NCBI RefSeq assembly: GCF_913773735.1
Contig: NZ_CAJYEB010000014.1
Span: forward strand, 62,001 to 126,000
Direction of reading: 5' to 3'
Length of the DNA stretch: 64,000 nucleotides
Source: an uncultured Massilia sp.
GTDB lineage: Bacteria > Pseudomonadota > Gammaproteobacteria > Burkholderiales > Burkholderiaceae_D
The notes under the pieces were generated by a model. It saw only the letters and a program-made list of their open reading frames with translations, ran no database searches and was not told the origin of the DNA. Below are positions 55,885-64,000 of the stretch, piece after piece (within the stretch, counting starts at the first letter, position 1; every line of letters starts with the position of its first letter). The translations under genes and the position numbers were made by a program.

Positions 55885-57866
55885 TGCCCGCGCAGGAACA
55901 GCTTGTCGAGCGCGGCGATCTCCAGCTGCACCCAGGTCGGGCGGCCATGGTTGCACTGGTCGGCGCGCTCGGTCGCTTCCATCTGGCGCAGCAGGGCGTT
56001 CATCTCGGGCACCGACAGGATGCGGTTGGCGCGCACCGCCGTGTGGCAGGCGAGGGTGCCGAGCAGTTCGTTGCGGCGCTCGACCAGCACGCGCGAGCCG
56101 CCGTATTCGCGCACGTCGCGCAGCACGTCGCGCGCCAGCGTCTGGGCGTCGGCGTTCTTCAGCAGCGTCGGCACGGCGCGCACGGCCAGCGTCGTCGGCG
56201 ACACCGCGGCGATGTCGAAGCCGAGCGCCTGCAGCGTCTCGCTTTCCTCCTGCGCGGTGCCGACCTCGATGGCGTCGGCGAAGAAGGTCACCGGGATCAG
56301 CATCTGCTGCACCTGCATCCGCTCGCCCCCGGCCTGGGCGTCGAGCGCGTTCTTGAGCTTCTCGTACAGGATGCGCTCGTGGGCCGCGTGCATGTCGACC
56401 AGCACCAGGCCCTTGCGGTTCTGCGCCAGCACGTAGATGCCGTGCAGCTGGGCCAGGGCGAAGCCGAGCGGGAAGTCGTCGTCGGACGCGGGCGCGGTGG
56501 CGACGTCGAGCGCCACGTCCTGGGCGGCGCGCGGCGCATCGCCGTCCTTGGGCGCGGCGAACAGGGCGCCGTAGTCGCCGGTGCGCTGCGGCACGCCGCC
56601 GCCGGCCGGCGCATCCCAGCGGCTGCCGGGCGGGAACGGGGAGGGCGAGAACGTGGGCGAACCCAGTTGCGCGCCGAACGAGGCCTGCTCGTGCGGGCGG
56701 CGCCAGGCCGGCGCCGCGCCGCCGCCGCCACCGCCCAAGCCGCTGCCGCCGGCGCCGCGCCCGGCGCCCGCGCCGAACAGGCCGCCCAGGCGGTCGAGCG
56801 AGGTGCTGGACGGCGCGATCTCGGCCGCGCTGATCGGGGCCGGCGCATTGCCGTGCGACGTGGCCGAGGTCTGGGCCAGCGCGCGCTGGACGGCGTGGAA
56901 CACGAACTGGTGCACCGCGCGGCTGTCGCGGAAGCGCACCTCGATCTTCGACGGGTGCACGTTGACGTCGACCATGGCCGGATCGAGTTCCAGGGCCAGC
57001 ACGTAGGACGGGAAGCGGTCGCCGTGCAGCACGTCCTCGTAGGCGGCCTTGACGGCGTGCACCAGCAGCTTGTCGCGCACGAAGCGGCCGTTGACGTAGA
57101 AATACTGGCTGTCGGCGCGCGCCTTCGACGCGGTCGGCAGGCCGACGTAGCCATGCAGGCGCAGCGGGCCGGCCGCTTCGTCCAGGTGCAGGCGCGCCTC
57201 GCCGAAGTCGTTGCCGAGGATCTGGGCGCTGCGCTTGGCCGCTTCGCTGACGTTCCAGTGGTCGATGGTGCGGCCGTTGTGCGACAGGCTGAACGACACG
57301 TCCGGCCGCGCCAGCGCGATGCGGCGCACGACTTCGGCGCAGTGGCCGTACTCGGTCTGCTCGGACTTGAGGAACTTGCGCCGCGCCGGGGTATTGAAAT
57401 ACAGGTCCTGCACGTCGATCGTGGTGCCGTGCGGGCCGGAGGACGGCGACACGGTGCCCAGGTGCGAGCCGACGATTTCCCACGCATGGGCCGCGTCGCG
57501 CGTGCGCGAGGTGATCGTGACGGCCGCCACCGAAGCGATCGAGGCCAGCGCCTCGCCGCGGAAGCCGAGCGTGTTCACGTTCTCGAGGTCGGTCAGCGAA
57601 GCGATCTTCGACGTCGCATGGCGCGCCAGGGCCAGCGGCAATTCCTCGGGCGGGATGCCCTTGCCGTTGTCGGTGATGGCGATGCGCTTGACGCCGCCTT
57701 CCTCGAGCCGGACCGTGACCTGGGTGGCGCCCGCATCGAGCGCGTTCTCGAGCAGCTCCTTGACGACAGCCGATGGCCTTTCGACAACTTCGCCGGCGGC
57801 GATCTGTGAAATGAGCTGGTCGGGAAGCTGCTGGATGGGGCGATGAGTAGAAACCGGGGCGTTCAT
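55881..57866 (-). CDS. mutL: DNA mismatch repair protein MutL
   Basis: 661 aa. The N-terminal GHKL ATPase has [27 protein letters not shown] and [10 protein letters not shown]; a disordered Gly/Ala/Pro-rich linker lies at about 345-450; the C-terminal dimerisation domain has [12 protein letters not shown] (Asp491), fitting the endonuclease metal motif DQHA(X)2E(X)4E with Met for Gln. This implies MutH-independent repair. The ATG at 57866 gives a short leader before the conserved helix. Co-transcribed with miaA. Confidence 0.96.
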   Translation of the reverse strand: MNAPVSTHRPIQQLPDQLISQIAAGEVVERPSAVVKELLENALDAGATQVTVRLEEGGVKRIAITDNGKGIPPEELPLALARHATSKIASLTDLENVNTLGFRGEALASIASVAAVTITSRTRDAAHAWEIVGSHLGTVSPSSGPHGTTIDVQDLYFNTPARRKFLKSEQTEYGHCAEVVRRIALARPDVSFSLSHNGRTIDHWNVSEAAKRSAQILGNDFGEARLHLDEAAGPLRLHGYVGLPTASKARADSQYFYVNGRFVRDKLLVHAVKAAYEDVLHGDRFPSYVLALELDPAMVDVNVHPSKIEVRFRDSRAVHQFVFHAVQRALAQTSATSHGNAPAPISAAEIAPSSTSLDRLGGLFGAGAGRGAGGSGLGGGGGGAAPAWRRPHEQASFGAQLGSPTFSPSPFPPGSRWDAPAGGGVPQRTGDYGALFAAPKDGDAPRAAQDVALDVATAPASDDDFPLGFALAQLHGIYVLAQNRKGLVLVDMHAAHERILYEKLKNALDAQAGGERMQVQQMLIPVTFFADAIEVGTAQEESETLQALGFDIAAVSPTTLAVRAVPTLLKNADAQTLARDVLRDVREYGGSRVLVERRNELLGTLACHTAVRANRILSVPEMNALLRQMEATERADQCNHGRPTWVQLEIAALDKLFLRGQ

Positions 57867-57921
57867 CAAGCCATTATAGCTTGATGCCCATCGCCCCCAA
57901 CACGCCTGTTTGATTTTCGCC

Positions 57922-57968
57922 AAACCGGGGTCAGAGCCCGGCTCTGACCCCGGCTCTGACCCCGGTTT
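57922..57968. repeat. Dyad repeat, GGGGTCAG...CTGACCCC family, extended copy
   Basis: AAACCGGGGTCAGAGCC followed by two tandem GGCTCTGACCCCGG arms, then TTT. It has the same arms as 30267-30307 but with one arm duplicated, so the 5' arm can pair with either. It lies between the cyclophilin stop and the mutL start. Confidence 0.8.
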
Positions 57969-57976
57969 GAGGGATG

Positions 57977-58903
57977 TCAGGGTTGTTCGCGGACCGGGAT
58001 CGGGGCGGCGCACAGGTCGAGGTAGCCGGCGGAGTACTTGGTGAACGAGCCGCCGCGATTGCGCTGGGCGTCCAGGACCGCCTGGTAGACGGCGCTCTCG
58101 GTGCGCATCACCTCGAACTTGCTGCGCTCGGCCAGCGGCACGTCGGCGGCGACCTTGACCGAGGTGATCGGTACGTTCATGCCCGGCTTGTCGTAGAACC
58201 CCATCGGCATCGGGCCGCGCGGCAGCGCCGCCAGTTGCGGCATGCCGGAGATCACGCGGCCCACCACCGTCAGGTTGCGGTCCAGGTGGCGCGCCGGGCC
58301 CAGCACGGCGTACAGCGCGGTGCCGCCGCCGCTGTCGGCGTCGTTGTCGCGCGCCACGGCCACCATGCCGTAGCAGTGCGCCAGCCAGGTCTCGCCCGTC
58401 TTCGGGTCGCGCCCGACCGGGAAGCCGTCCGAATGGCCGACCTGGGGCGCGTAGCCGTCCACGTCGGACAGGCGCGTGAAGTGCTTGTCGTTCGCCATCG
58501 GCACGGTGAACTCGGCCTTCAGCGTCTTCTGCGCGCCCTTCACCGGGCGCGCGTCCGGCGTCTCGTCCTTCGGGTCGGCCCATTGCACGACCCAGTTGTC
58601 CTGCACGCGCACGATGGCCAGGCCGTCGTAGTAGCCGCTGCGTGCCAGCGCCTTGATGTTCCTGACGTGGTTCGGCGCGAACACCGGCGACATCTCGATC
58701 ACCACGCGGCCCCAGGGCATCTCCATGTACAGCGTGTTGTCGGGATCCAACGCGCGCCAGTCGGTCGGCTTCGACGTCTTGAGGATGTCCGCCACGCTCG
58801 GTCGCGGCGGCAGCTCCTTCTTGTCGGCCGCGCCGGCGCCACCGGCCAGCAGTACGCAGGCACCCAGCAGCAGGGTGCGGTGGATCGTCCGGATTGCCTT
58901 CAT
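57977..58903 (-). CDS. Periplasmic cyclophilin-type peptidyl-prolyl isomerase
   Basis: 308 aa. Signal peptide 1-25 (HRTLLLGACVLLAGGAGAA). The cyclophilin-like core runs from about 55 (NTLYMEMPWGRVVIEMSP, FAPNHVRNIKALARSGYYDGL) to 240, with FTVPMANDKHF and CYGMVAVARDND. The active-site Arg/Phe/Gln set is only partly recognisable, so activity is less certain than fold. It is divergent from the dedA-type gene. Confidence 0.85.
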   Translation of the reverse strand: MKAIRTIHRTLLLGACVLLAGGAGAADKKELPPRPSVADILKTSKPTDWRALDPDNTLYMEMPWGRVVIEMSPVFAPNHVRNIKALARSGYYDGLAIVRVQDNWVVQWADPKDETPDARPVKGAQKTLKAEFTVPMANDKHFTRLSDVDGYAPQVGHSDGFPVGRDPKTGETWLAHCYGMVAVARDNDADSGGGTALYAVLGPARHLDRNLTVVGRVISGMPQLAALPRGPMPMGFYDKPGMNVPITSVKVAADVPLAERSKFEVMRTESAVYQAVLDAQRNRGGSFTKYSAGYLDLCAAPIPVREQP

Positions 58904-59061
58904 GGTGGGGTCGCCGCGAGTAGTTGATATGCGTCAGATTGTAATCTGGAAAATAACTTATTTGAAACTTAAGCCCGGAAAGAATTTTTCGCCGGACGGC
59001 CAGCCCCGGTCGATTCGGGATGGGACGGTGGTATCATGCTGGGCTACCATTTGGGATAACT

Positions 59062-59706
59062 ATGGATCTGATGCAATTTTTCGACATGATCCTCCATGTC
59101 GATAAAACCCTGGGCGACCTGCTGGCCCAATACGGGGTCTACGTCTACATCGTGCTGTTCGCGATCGTGTTCTGCGAGACGGGCCTCGTGGTCCTGTTCT
59201 TCTTCCCCGGCGACACGCTGCTGTTCATCGCGGGCGCCTTCTGCGCCACGGGCGAGATGAGTTATCCGCTGCTGACGGCGCTGCTGGTGATCGCGGCCGT
59301 CACCGGCAATACCCTGAATTACTACATCGGCAAGGCGATCGGCCACCGCGTGTTCACGCACGACTATCGCTGGCTGAACAAGGATGCGCTGCGCCGCACC
59401 CACGACTTCTTCGAGAAGCACGGCGGCAAGACCATCATCATGGCGCGCTTCGTGCCGGTGGTGCGCACCTTCGCGCCGTTCGTGGCCGGCATCTCGGAAA
59501 TGACGCACGGCCGCTTCCAGATGTACAACGTGACCGGCGCGCTGCTGTGGGTCGTCAGCCTGGTGACCGGCGGCTACTTCTTCGGCAATATGCCGTTCGT
59601 GCGCGACCACCTGACGACGATCGTGCTGGTCGGCGTCGGCGCCGCCGTCGTGCCGCTGGCGCTCGGCGGCCTGTACAAGTTCGGCCGCCGCATGATCAGC
59701 CGCTGA
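59062..59706 (+). CDS. DedA family membrane protein
   Basis: 214-aa polytopic inner-membrane protein. Family motifs: ETGLVVLFFFPGDTLLFIAG, ITGN-like VTGNTLNYYIG, FFEKHGGKTIIMARFVPVVR and TFAPFVAGISEM. DedA proteins act in lipid-carrier recycling (undecaprenyl phosphate or phosphatidylethanolamine flipping) and membrane homeostasis. The ATG at 59062 has a GGGA 7 bases upstream. Confidence 0.93.
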   Translation: MDLMQFFDMILHVDKTLGDLLAQYGVYVYIVLFAIVFCETGLVVLFFFPGDTLLFIAGAFCATGEMSYPLLTALLVIAAVTGNTLNYYIGKAIGHRVFTHDYRWLNKDALRRTHDFFEKHGGKTIIMARFVPVVRTFAPFVAGISEMTHGRFQMYNVTGALLWVVSLVTGGYFFGNMPFVRDHLTTIVLVGVGAAVVPLALGGLYKFGRRMISR

Positions 59707-59813
59707 CCCTGCGCGGCATCGTCGGTCCCCCAGCGCGCCGCCTTGCCGGCGCGCTGTGCGTTTACAGGCTGTCTTTCAAGATATATCACACGCGCATAGA
59801 TTGCGGTCTCACC

Positions 59814-59842
59814 CTCAAGTTTACTGGCGGTAACGCCGTTAA
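59814..59842 (+). promoter_or_regulatory. Candidate sigma-28 (FliA) promoter before the carbonic anhydrase gene
   Basis: TCAAGTTT (59815-59822) and GCCGTTAA (59835-59842), 12 bases apart, each match 7 of 8 positions of the E. coli FliA consensus (TAAAGTTT-N11-GCCGATAA). The leader would be about 22 bases. Against it: an AGGAG just downstream would be at the transcript's 5' end and is 21 bases from the ATG. Confidence 0.4.
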
Positions 59843-59871
59843 AGCAGGAGACAGCATTTCCATTCGAATCC

Positions 59872-60981
59872 ATGCGTAACCTGATCGCCCCGATCGTCCT
59901 GCTCGCCTGCAGCATCGCCGTGAGCGCAAGCGCGAACGAGCCCGCCTCTTCGGCAGCCGCCAGGCTGGCGGCCTCCGTCTCCAAGCCTGCCTCGGCATCG
60001 CTGCCCGCTCCCGGCAAGAAGCCCGACCTGCTGCCAAACAAGGCCGCGCTCGCCGCTGCCGCCGCGGCGACCGCGGCCGGCGCCGGCGCGGCCGCGCCGG
60101 CCGGCCCGAAGAGCGAGGAAGACGCCGAGGTCGAGCTGTCGGAAAAGATCGCCAAGCGCCTGGCCGAACTGCGCGAGCGCCAGCAGGCGCGCGCCAGCGC
60201 CGCCGCGCACGCGAAGAAGGCCGCCGACGCGAAGCGCAGGCAGGAAGACGAGGCCGCCACCAGGGCGGCCGCCGCGGCCGCGGCCCTGGCGGCGGCGCCC
60301 AAGCGCGGCACCCAGTGGTCGTACGAGGGCGAGCTCGGCCCGGCCAACTGGTCGAAGATCAACGACAACTGGGCCAAGTGCGCGACCGGCAACCGCCAGT
60401 CGCCGATCGACCTGCGCGACGGCCTCAAGGTCAACCTGGAACAGATCGGCTTCGACTACCACCCGTCCTCGTTCAACGAGGTCAATAACGGCCACACGAT
60501 CCAGGTGACGGTCGGCGGCGGCAACTTCATCACCGTCGGCAACCAGACCTACGAACTGGAACAGTTCCACTTCCACCGCCCGTCGGAAGAGCGCATCAAC
60601 GGCAAGGGCACGGAAATGGTGATGCACATGGTGCACAAGAGCTACGACGGCAAGATCGCGATCGTCGCCGTGCTGCTCGAGCGCGGCCAGGCGCATGGCC
60701 TGATGCAGACCGTCTGGGACAACCTGCCGCTGGAAAAGAACGAGGTGGTGGCGCCGGCCGTCGTGATCAACCCGATGGATGCGCTGCCGGAAAAGCGCGA
60801 CTACTTCACCTACATGGGATCGCTGACCGAGCCGCCCTGCACCGAAGGCGTGCTGTGGATCGTGTTCAAGCAGCCGCGCCAGGCGTCGCCGGCGCAGATG
60901 GCGCTGTTCGCGCGCCTGTATCCGCTCAATGCGCGGCCGGTGCAGCCGACGGCGGGGCGGATGATCAAGGAATCCAACTGA
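59872..60981 (+). CDS. Periplasmic alpha-type carbonic anhydrase with an Ala-rich extension
   Basis: 369 aa. Signal peptide about 1-22. Residues about 25-142 are a low-complexity Ala/Lys/Glu stretch with a likely coiled coil (SEKIAKRLAELRERQQARA). The alpha-carbonic anhydrase domain follows from about 145 (WSYEGELGPANW): zinc ligands His233 and His235 in QFHFHRPSEE and His252 in VMHMVHK; the active-site Thr in GSLTEPPCTEG; a cysteine pair (KCATGN, PPCTEG) for the usual disulfide. It interconverts CO2 and bicarbonate in the periplasm. The extension is longer than is usual for the family. Confidence 0.92.
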   Translation: MRNLIAPIVLLACSIAVSASANEPASSAAARLAASVSKPASASLPAPGKKPDLLPNKAALAAAAAATAAGAGAAAPAGPKSEEDAEVELSEKIAKRLAELRERQQARASAAAHAKKAADAKRRQEDEAATRAAAAAAALAAAPKRGTQWSYEGELGPANWSKINDNWAKCATGNRQSPIDLRDGLKVNLEQIGFDYHPSSFNEVNNGHTIQVTVGGGNFITVGNQTYELEQFHFHRPSEERINGKGTEMVMHMVHKSYDGKIAIVAVLLERGQAHGLMQTVWDNLPLEKNEVVAPAVVINPMDALPEKRDYFTYMGSLTEPPCTEGVLWIVFKQPRQASPAQMALFARLYPLNARPVQPTAGRMIKESN

Positions 60982-61012
60982 GCCAGGCGCCACGCCGGCG
61001 TCGTTCGTTGAC

Positions 61013-61084
61013 CGCGTGGACGGCATGGCCGTCCACCCTACGGGCAGCGGGACGGGTAGGGTGGACGGGTTCCTCGTCCACGCG
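61013..61084. repeat. Dyad repeat, CGCGTGG...CCACCCTACG family, paired copies
   Basis: Two copies in opposite orientation (61013-61042 and 61055-61084), each an internal dyad with CGCGTGGACG and CCACCCTACG-type ends; together they could form a large stem. Same family as 50417-50446. It lies between convergent genes. Confidence 0.8.
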
Positions 61085-61114
61085 TCCACCCGGCCTTCGC
61101 GACTGCGCGTCCGG

Positions 61115-61936
61115 TCACACCGCCGACGCCGGCCCCACCTTGTACTCCCCGCGCCAGCTGCCGCCCGGTTCCAGCACCTGTGGCCCCAGCAGCGCCGGCT
61201 CGATGCACACGAAGCGCCGGTACTCCTCGTCTTCCATGTCGGCCAGCGCCGCCGCGTCGGCCGCGCCCGGGTTCCACACCACCGCGTCGGCAAAACCCGC
61301 CTGCTCGAGCTGCAGGCGGTCGGCGCCGTTGTCGAAGACGATGGCGCCCGGGACCCCCTCGAATACCTGGTCCAGCTTGTCGACGATCGCCAGCGTCTCG
61401 CGCTGGACGCCGTCGATGCGCACCGCTTCCACGTCCTCGACCAGGTGGTAGGTGTGCAGCGCGGCGGCGAACGGGAACGCGGCCGTGCCGGTATTGCGCA
61501 CGTCGAGGGTCATCCACAGGCAGGCGCCCTGGACGGCCACGCGCAGCTGCAGTTCGAACGGATGCGGCCAGGCTGCGGCCGCGTCCGGCGCCAGGTCGGC
61601 GGGCGCCAGGGCCAGGACGGCGAAGGCGGCGCCGTCGCGCTCGCCGCTATCGCGCACGCGCCAGGTGGCGGTGCGCGCGAAGCCGTGGCGCGTGCCACTG
61701 CCGCGCTCGGCGAACTGCGGGAAGATCACGGGCACGCCGCCGCGGATGGCGCGCTTGCCGTCCAGCGCCGACAGGCTGCTCAGGAACAGGCGTTCCGGTC
61801 CCGGCGCACCGGTGGTGGTGGCGGGTTTCCACGACACCAGGTGGGCGCCGTACAGGGTGATGGTGGCTTCGGCGCCGTCCGGCGCGCGCAGCTGCAGGGC
61901 GGGCAATTGCCCGAATTGGATGGTCGTTGCGTTCAC
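61115..61936 (-). CDS. D-hexose-6-phosphate mutarotase (YeaD type)
   Basis: 273-aa aldose-1-epimerase-fold enzyme that interconverts alpha and beta glucose-6-phosphate. It has the N-terminal ATITLYGAHLVSWKP, GGVPVIFPQF, GSGTRHGFARTATW (active-site His) and a C-terminal VVWNPGAADAAA with the catalytic Glu expected before it. It is the only gene between the dyad repeat at 61013 and amiC; 65 bases separate it from the amiC stop. Confidence 0.9.
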   Translation of the reverse strand: MNATTIQFGQLPALQLRAPDGAEATITLYGAHLVSWKPATTTGAPGPERLFLSSLSALDGKRAIRGGVPVIFPQFAERGSGTRHGFARTATWRVRDSGERDGAAFAVLALAPADLAPDAAAAWPHPFELQLRVAVQGACLWMTLDVRNTGTAAFPFAAALHTYHLVEDVEAVRIDGVQRETLAIVDKLDQVFEGVPGAIVFDNGADRLQLEQAGFADAVVWNPGAADAAALADMEDEEYRRFVCIEPALLGPQVLEPGGSWRGEYKVGPASAV

Positions 61937-62001
61937 GATGGATCCTCCTCAGTAGCCCGGCGCGCCGCGGCGGGCTGCCTGCGGAGGATCGCCGGGTGCA
62001 A

Positions 62002-63414
62002 TCAGGTCATGCGGCTCTTCGCCAGCGGCGGATTGTACGCGAAGTAGCGCTTGATGCCCTTGACGATGGCATCGGCCAGCTGGTTCTGGTAGGCGTCGTC
62101 CTTCAGCTTCGCCTCTTCCTCGGGATTCGAGATGAAGGCCGTCTCGACCAGGATCGACGGGATGTCCGGGGCCTTCAGCACGGCGAAGCCGGCCTGCTCG
62201 ACCGACCCCTTGTGCAGGCGGTTGATGCCGCCGATCTCGGACAGCACCGCCTTGCCCAGCTTCATGCTGTCGTTGATCTGCGCCGTCGTCGACAGGTCGA
62301 ACAGCACGCTGGCGAGTTGCTTGTCGTGGCTGCCCAGGTTGACGCCGCCGATCAGGTCGGCCTTGTTCTGGTCGTCCGCCAGCCAGCGCGCCGCCGTCGA
62401 GCTGGCGCCCTTTTCCGACAGCACGAACACCGAGGAACCGCGCGCGGTGGGCTGCACGAAGGCGTCGGCGTGGATCGACACGAACAGGTCGGCCTGCACG
62501 TTGCGCGCCTTTTCCACCCGCTTGCCGAGCGGGACGAAGAAGTCGCCGTCGCGGGTCAGCATCACGCGCATGTTCGGCAGGTCTTCGAGCTTGCCCTTCA
62601 GGCGCTTGGCGATCGCCAGCACGATGTCCTTCTCGCGCGTGCCGCTGGCGCCGCTGGCGCCCGGGTCCTCGCCGCCGTGGCCGGGGTCGAGCGCGATGGT
62701 CACCATGCGCATCACCTTCTGGCCCGGCGCCGCCTTGGCGGGGGCGGCCGGTTGCGGCGTGGTCGGCTGGGCCGGCGCCGGCGTCGGGCCGGCGCGCGCG
62801 GCGTCGGCCTCGAGCTTGGCGATCGCGTCCGGGCCGGCCTGGCCGACGCTGCTCTCGCCCGGCTGCGGCTGCGGGGCCGGCGTGGCGGGCGCGGCGCCGC
62901 TCCAGTTTTCCTTGGCGATCATGGCCGACAGCGGATCGACCGGATGCAGCGGATACAGGTCGAAGATCAGGCGGTGGCGGTAGCCGGCCACCGGCGCCAG
63001 CGTGAACACCTGCGGCCTGACCGTTTCCTTCAGGTCGAACACGAGGCGCACGACGCCGGGCCGGTTCTGGCCCACGCGCACCTGCTTGATGTAGGGATCG
63101 TTCGATTCGACCTTGGCGACCAGGCTCTTGAGCGTGTCGTTCAGCGCCAGGCCGTCGATGTCGACGACCAGCCGCGGCGGGTCCGGCACCATGAAGTGGG
63201 TGGCCTTGAGTTCGCCGTCGTTTTCCAGCGTGACGCGCGTGTACTCGTCGGCCGGCCAGACGCGCACGGCCATGATCTGGGCGGCGCCGGCCGGCAGCGG
63301 CAGCGCCGACGCGAGCACCGACAGCAGCAAGGTGCCGCCGGCCTTGAGCGCCGTGCGGCGTTGCGGCGAACCGGGAATCAGGGAGTCGGGGGGTAGTGCA
63401 GGCGTTCGAGGCAT
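62002..63414 (-). CDS. amiC: N-acetylmuramoyl-L-alanine amidase AmiC
   Basis: 470-aa periplasmic amidase that splits septal peptidoglycan. A twin-arginine signal (SPQRRTALKAGGTLLLSVL) implies Tat export. An AMIN domain (about 48-155) targets the septum; a Pro/Ala-rich linker leads to the Amidase_3 domain from about 235, with zinc ligands in LDPGHGGEDPG and VSIHADAF and the catalytic Glu in ILVETAFISNPEEE. Its start overlaps tsaE by 37 bases. Confidence 0.95.
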   Translation of the reverse strand: MPRTPALPPDSLIPGSPQRRTALKAGGTLLLSVLASALPLPAGAAQIMAVRVWPADEYTRVTLENDGELKATHFMVPDPPRLVVDIDGLALNDTLKSLVAKVESNDPYIKQVRVGQNRPGVVRLVFDLKETVRPQVFTLAPVAGYRHRLIFDLYPLHPVDPLSAMIAKENWSGAAPATPAPQPQPGESSVGQAGPDAIAKLEADAARAGPTPAPAQPTTPQPAAPAKAAPGQKVMRMVTIALDPGHGGEDPGASGASGTREKDIVLAIAKRLKGKLEDLPNMRVMLTRDGDFFVPLGKRVEKARNVQADLFVSIHADAFVQPTARGSSVFVLSEKGASSTAARWLADDQNKADLIGGVNLGSHDKQLASVLFDLSTTAQINDSMKLGKAVLSEIGGINRLHKGSVEQAGFAVLKAPDIPSILVETAFISNPEEEAKLKDDAYQNQLADAIVKGIKRYFAYNPPLAKSRMT

Positions 63415-63872
63415 AGCAGGCCCAAGTCGGACAACGCCTGCAATTCTACCTCACGGCCGTGACCGCTGACTTCCAGCAAGATTCGCACGTCGGGTGGCGG
63501 CAACACCGGCTCGCCTTTTTCCGGCCATTCGACGATGCAGATGTTGTTGCCGTCGAAGTCTTCGCGAAAGCCCGCGTCGAGGAATTCCTCCGGGCTGGCC
63601 ATGCGGTACAGGTCGTAGTGGATCAGGGTGACGGCACGCCCGTCCAGCGCGATGCGGTACGGCTCGGACAGGGTGTAGGTCGGGCTCTTGACGGCGCCGG
63701 CGTGGCCGGCCGCGTGCAGCAGGGCGCGCGTGAGTGCCGTCTTGCCGGCGCCGAGGTCGCCGTGCAGGTAGATGACGAGGCCCGGCCGCAGGGCGCGCGC
63801 GAGGGCGGCGCCGAGCGCCTGCGTGGCGGATTCGTCGGGAAGAAAGGCGGTCGATCGCTGCATGGGCTGCAT
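63378..63872 (-). CDS. tsaE: tRNA threonylcarbamoyladenosine biosynthesis ATPase TsaE
   Basis: 164-aa P-loop ATPase of the TsaBDE complex that makes t6A37. It has HGDLGAGKTALTRALL (Walker A), VKSPTYTLSEPY and LIHYDLYRM. Starts at 63872 and 63863 differ by three residues; a longer frame to 63986 overlaps the divergent gene and is unlikely. It forms an operon with amiC. Confidence 0.94.
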   Translation of the reverse strand: MQPMQRSTAFLPDESATQALGAALARALRPGLVIYLHGDLGAGKTALTRALLHAAGHAGAVKSPTYTLSEPYRIALDGRAVTLIHYDLYRMASPEEFLDAGFREDFDGNNICIVEWPEKGEPVLPPPDVRILLEVSGHGREVELQALSDLGLLCLERLHYPPTP

Positions 63873-63953
63873 GGGGTGGGCTGCTTCGAATAGAATGTCA
63901 TGTTGCGCGCGCCCGGCTTGCGGCCCGGCGCGCGATGTTCTCGTGTCCATGCC

Positions 63954-64000
63954 ATGTCCGTGCCGTCCTCTTCCCCGACCCCGCAACCCGACCTCGACCA
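63954..64000 (+). CDS. Start of a divergent gene, probably epoxyqueuosine reductase, cut by the window end
   Basis: Only about 15 codons (SVPSSSPTPQPDLD) from an ATG at 63954 are present, too few to identify a protein. The guess comes only from gene order, since queG is often divergent from tsaE in betaproteobacteria. Confidence 0.35.
   Translation, partial: MSVPSSSPTPQPDLD

Noticed and set aside
57922-57968. Simple rho-independent terminator only
   Set aside because: The same arms occur at 30267 and one arm is duplicated, which fits a dispersed repeat better, although it could still terminate transcripts.

Overview
The window is GC-rich chromosomal DNA from a betaproteobacterium of the order Burkholderiales, most likely an Oxalobacteraceae member close to Massilia or Janthinobacterium. 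This rests on gene order (miaB-phoH-ybeY...corC-lnt-glyQ-glyS-gmhB-plsC, rubredoxin/thiD/hemL, pilGHIJ-chpA, tsaE-amiC...mutL-miaA), a PEP-CTERM protein, an H-NS-type protein, and MutL carrying an endonuclease motif, as in bacteria without MutH. Nearly all of it is protein coding. There are two tRNA genes and no rRNA, CRISPR array, prophage or complete insertion sequence.

Layout. 1-4.65 kb: the 3' part of corA, then an iron-uptake pair (TonB-dependent siderophore receptor behind a Fur box, and a PepSY membrane protein). 4.7-7.2 kb: hemL and thiD, with a rubredoxin gene divergent. 7.3-16.5 kb: the Chp/Pil chemosensory operon that controls type IV pili (pilG, pilH, pilI, pilJ, chpA). 16.5-22.9 kb: photolyase, then yqgE-ruvX-pyrR-pyrB-pyrC' and an acyltransferase, where pyrC' is a dihydroorotase homologue without its metal ligands. 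22.9-30.2 kb: apaH, a 12-bp tandem repeat array, an orphan WecA/MraY-type transferase, an H-NS-type gene, algC, waaC, waaA and a YcxB-like gene. 30.3-38.4 kb (minus strand): a YgjP-type peptidase, plsC, gmhB, glyS, glyQ, lnt and corC. 38.5-41.2 kb: a molybdenum hydroxylase pair (iorAB-like) on the opposite strand, sitting inside an otherwise conserved cluster that resumes with ybeY, phoH and miaB up to 44.2 kb.

44.2-54.6 kb is the most accessory part. It holds an AT-rich intergenic stretch, a small helix-turn-helix gene with a dyad in front of it, an HDOD two-gene operon, a DUF1697 gene, a very short PEP-CTERM protein, a 567-bp AT-rich divergent region, and a diverged membrane-bound FtsH-like AAA+ zinc protease with its own terminator. 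After these come a YbaL-type antiporter, a DUF445 protein, a DUF2007 protein and a small cysteine-containing exported protein. 54.6-64 kb: two identical elongator tRNA-Met genes, each with its own terminator, then miaA-mutL, then a block (cyclophilin, DedA, alpha carbonic anhydrase, mutarotase) with dyad repeats inside it and at one end, then amiC-tsaE and the first codons of a divergent gene, probably queG.

Most genes are housekeeping or cell-envelope functions. The candidates for new biology are the FtsH-like protease with its AT-rich control region and the short PEP-CTERM gene opposite it, the orphan HTH protein, the 12-bp repeat array, a possible flagellar-sigma promoter before the carbonic anhydrase, and two families of dispersed dyad repeats. 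No complete unknown multi-gene system could be demonstrated from sequence alone.
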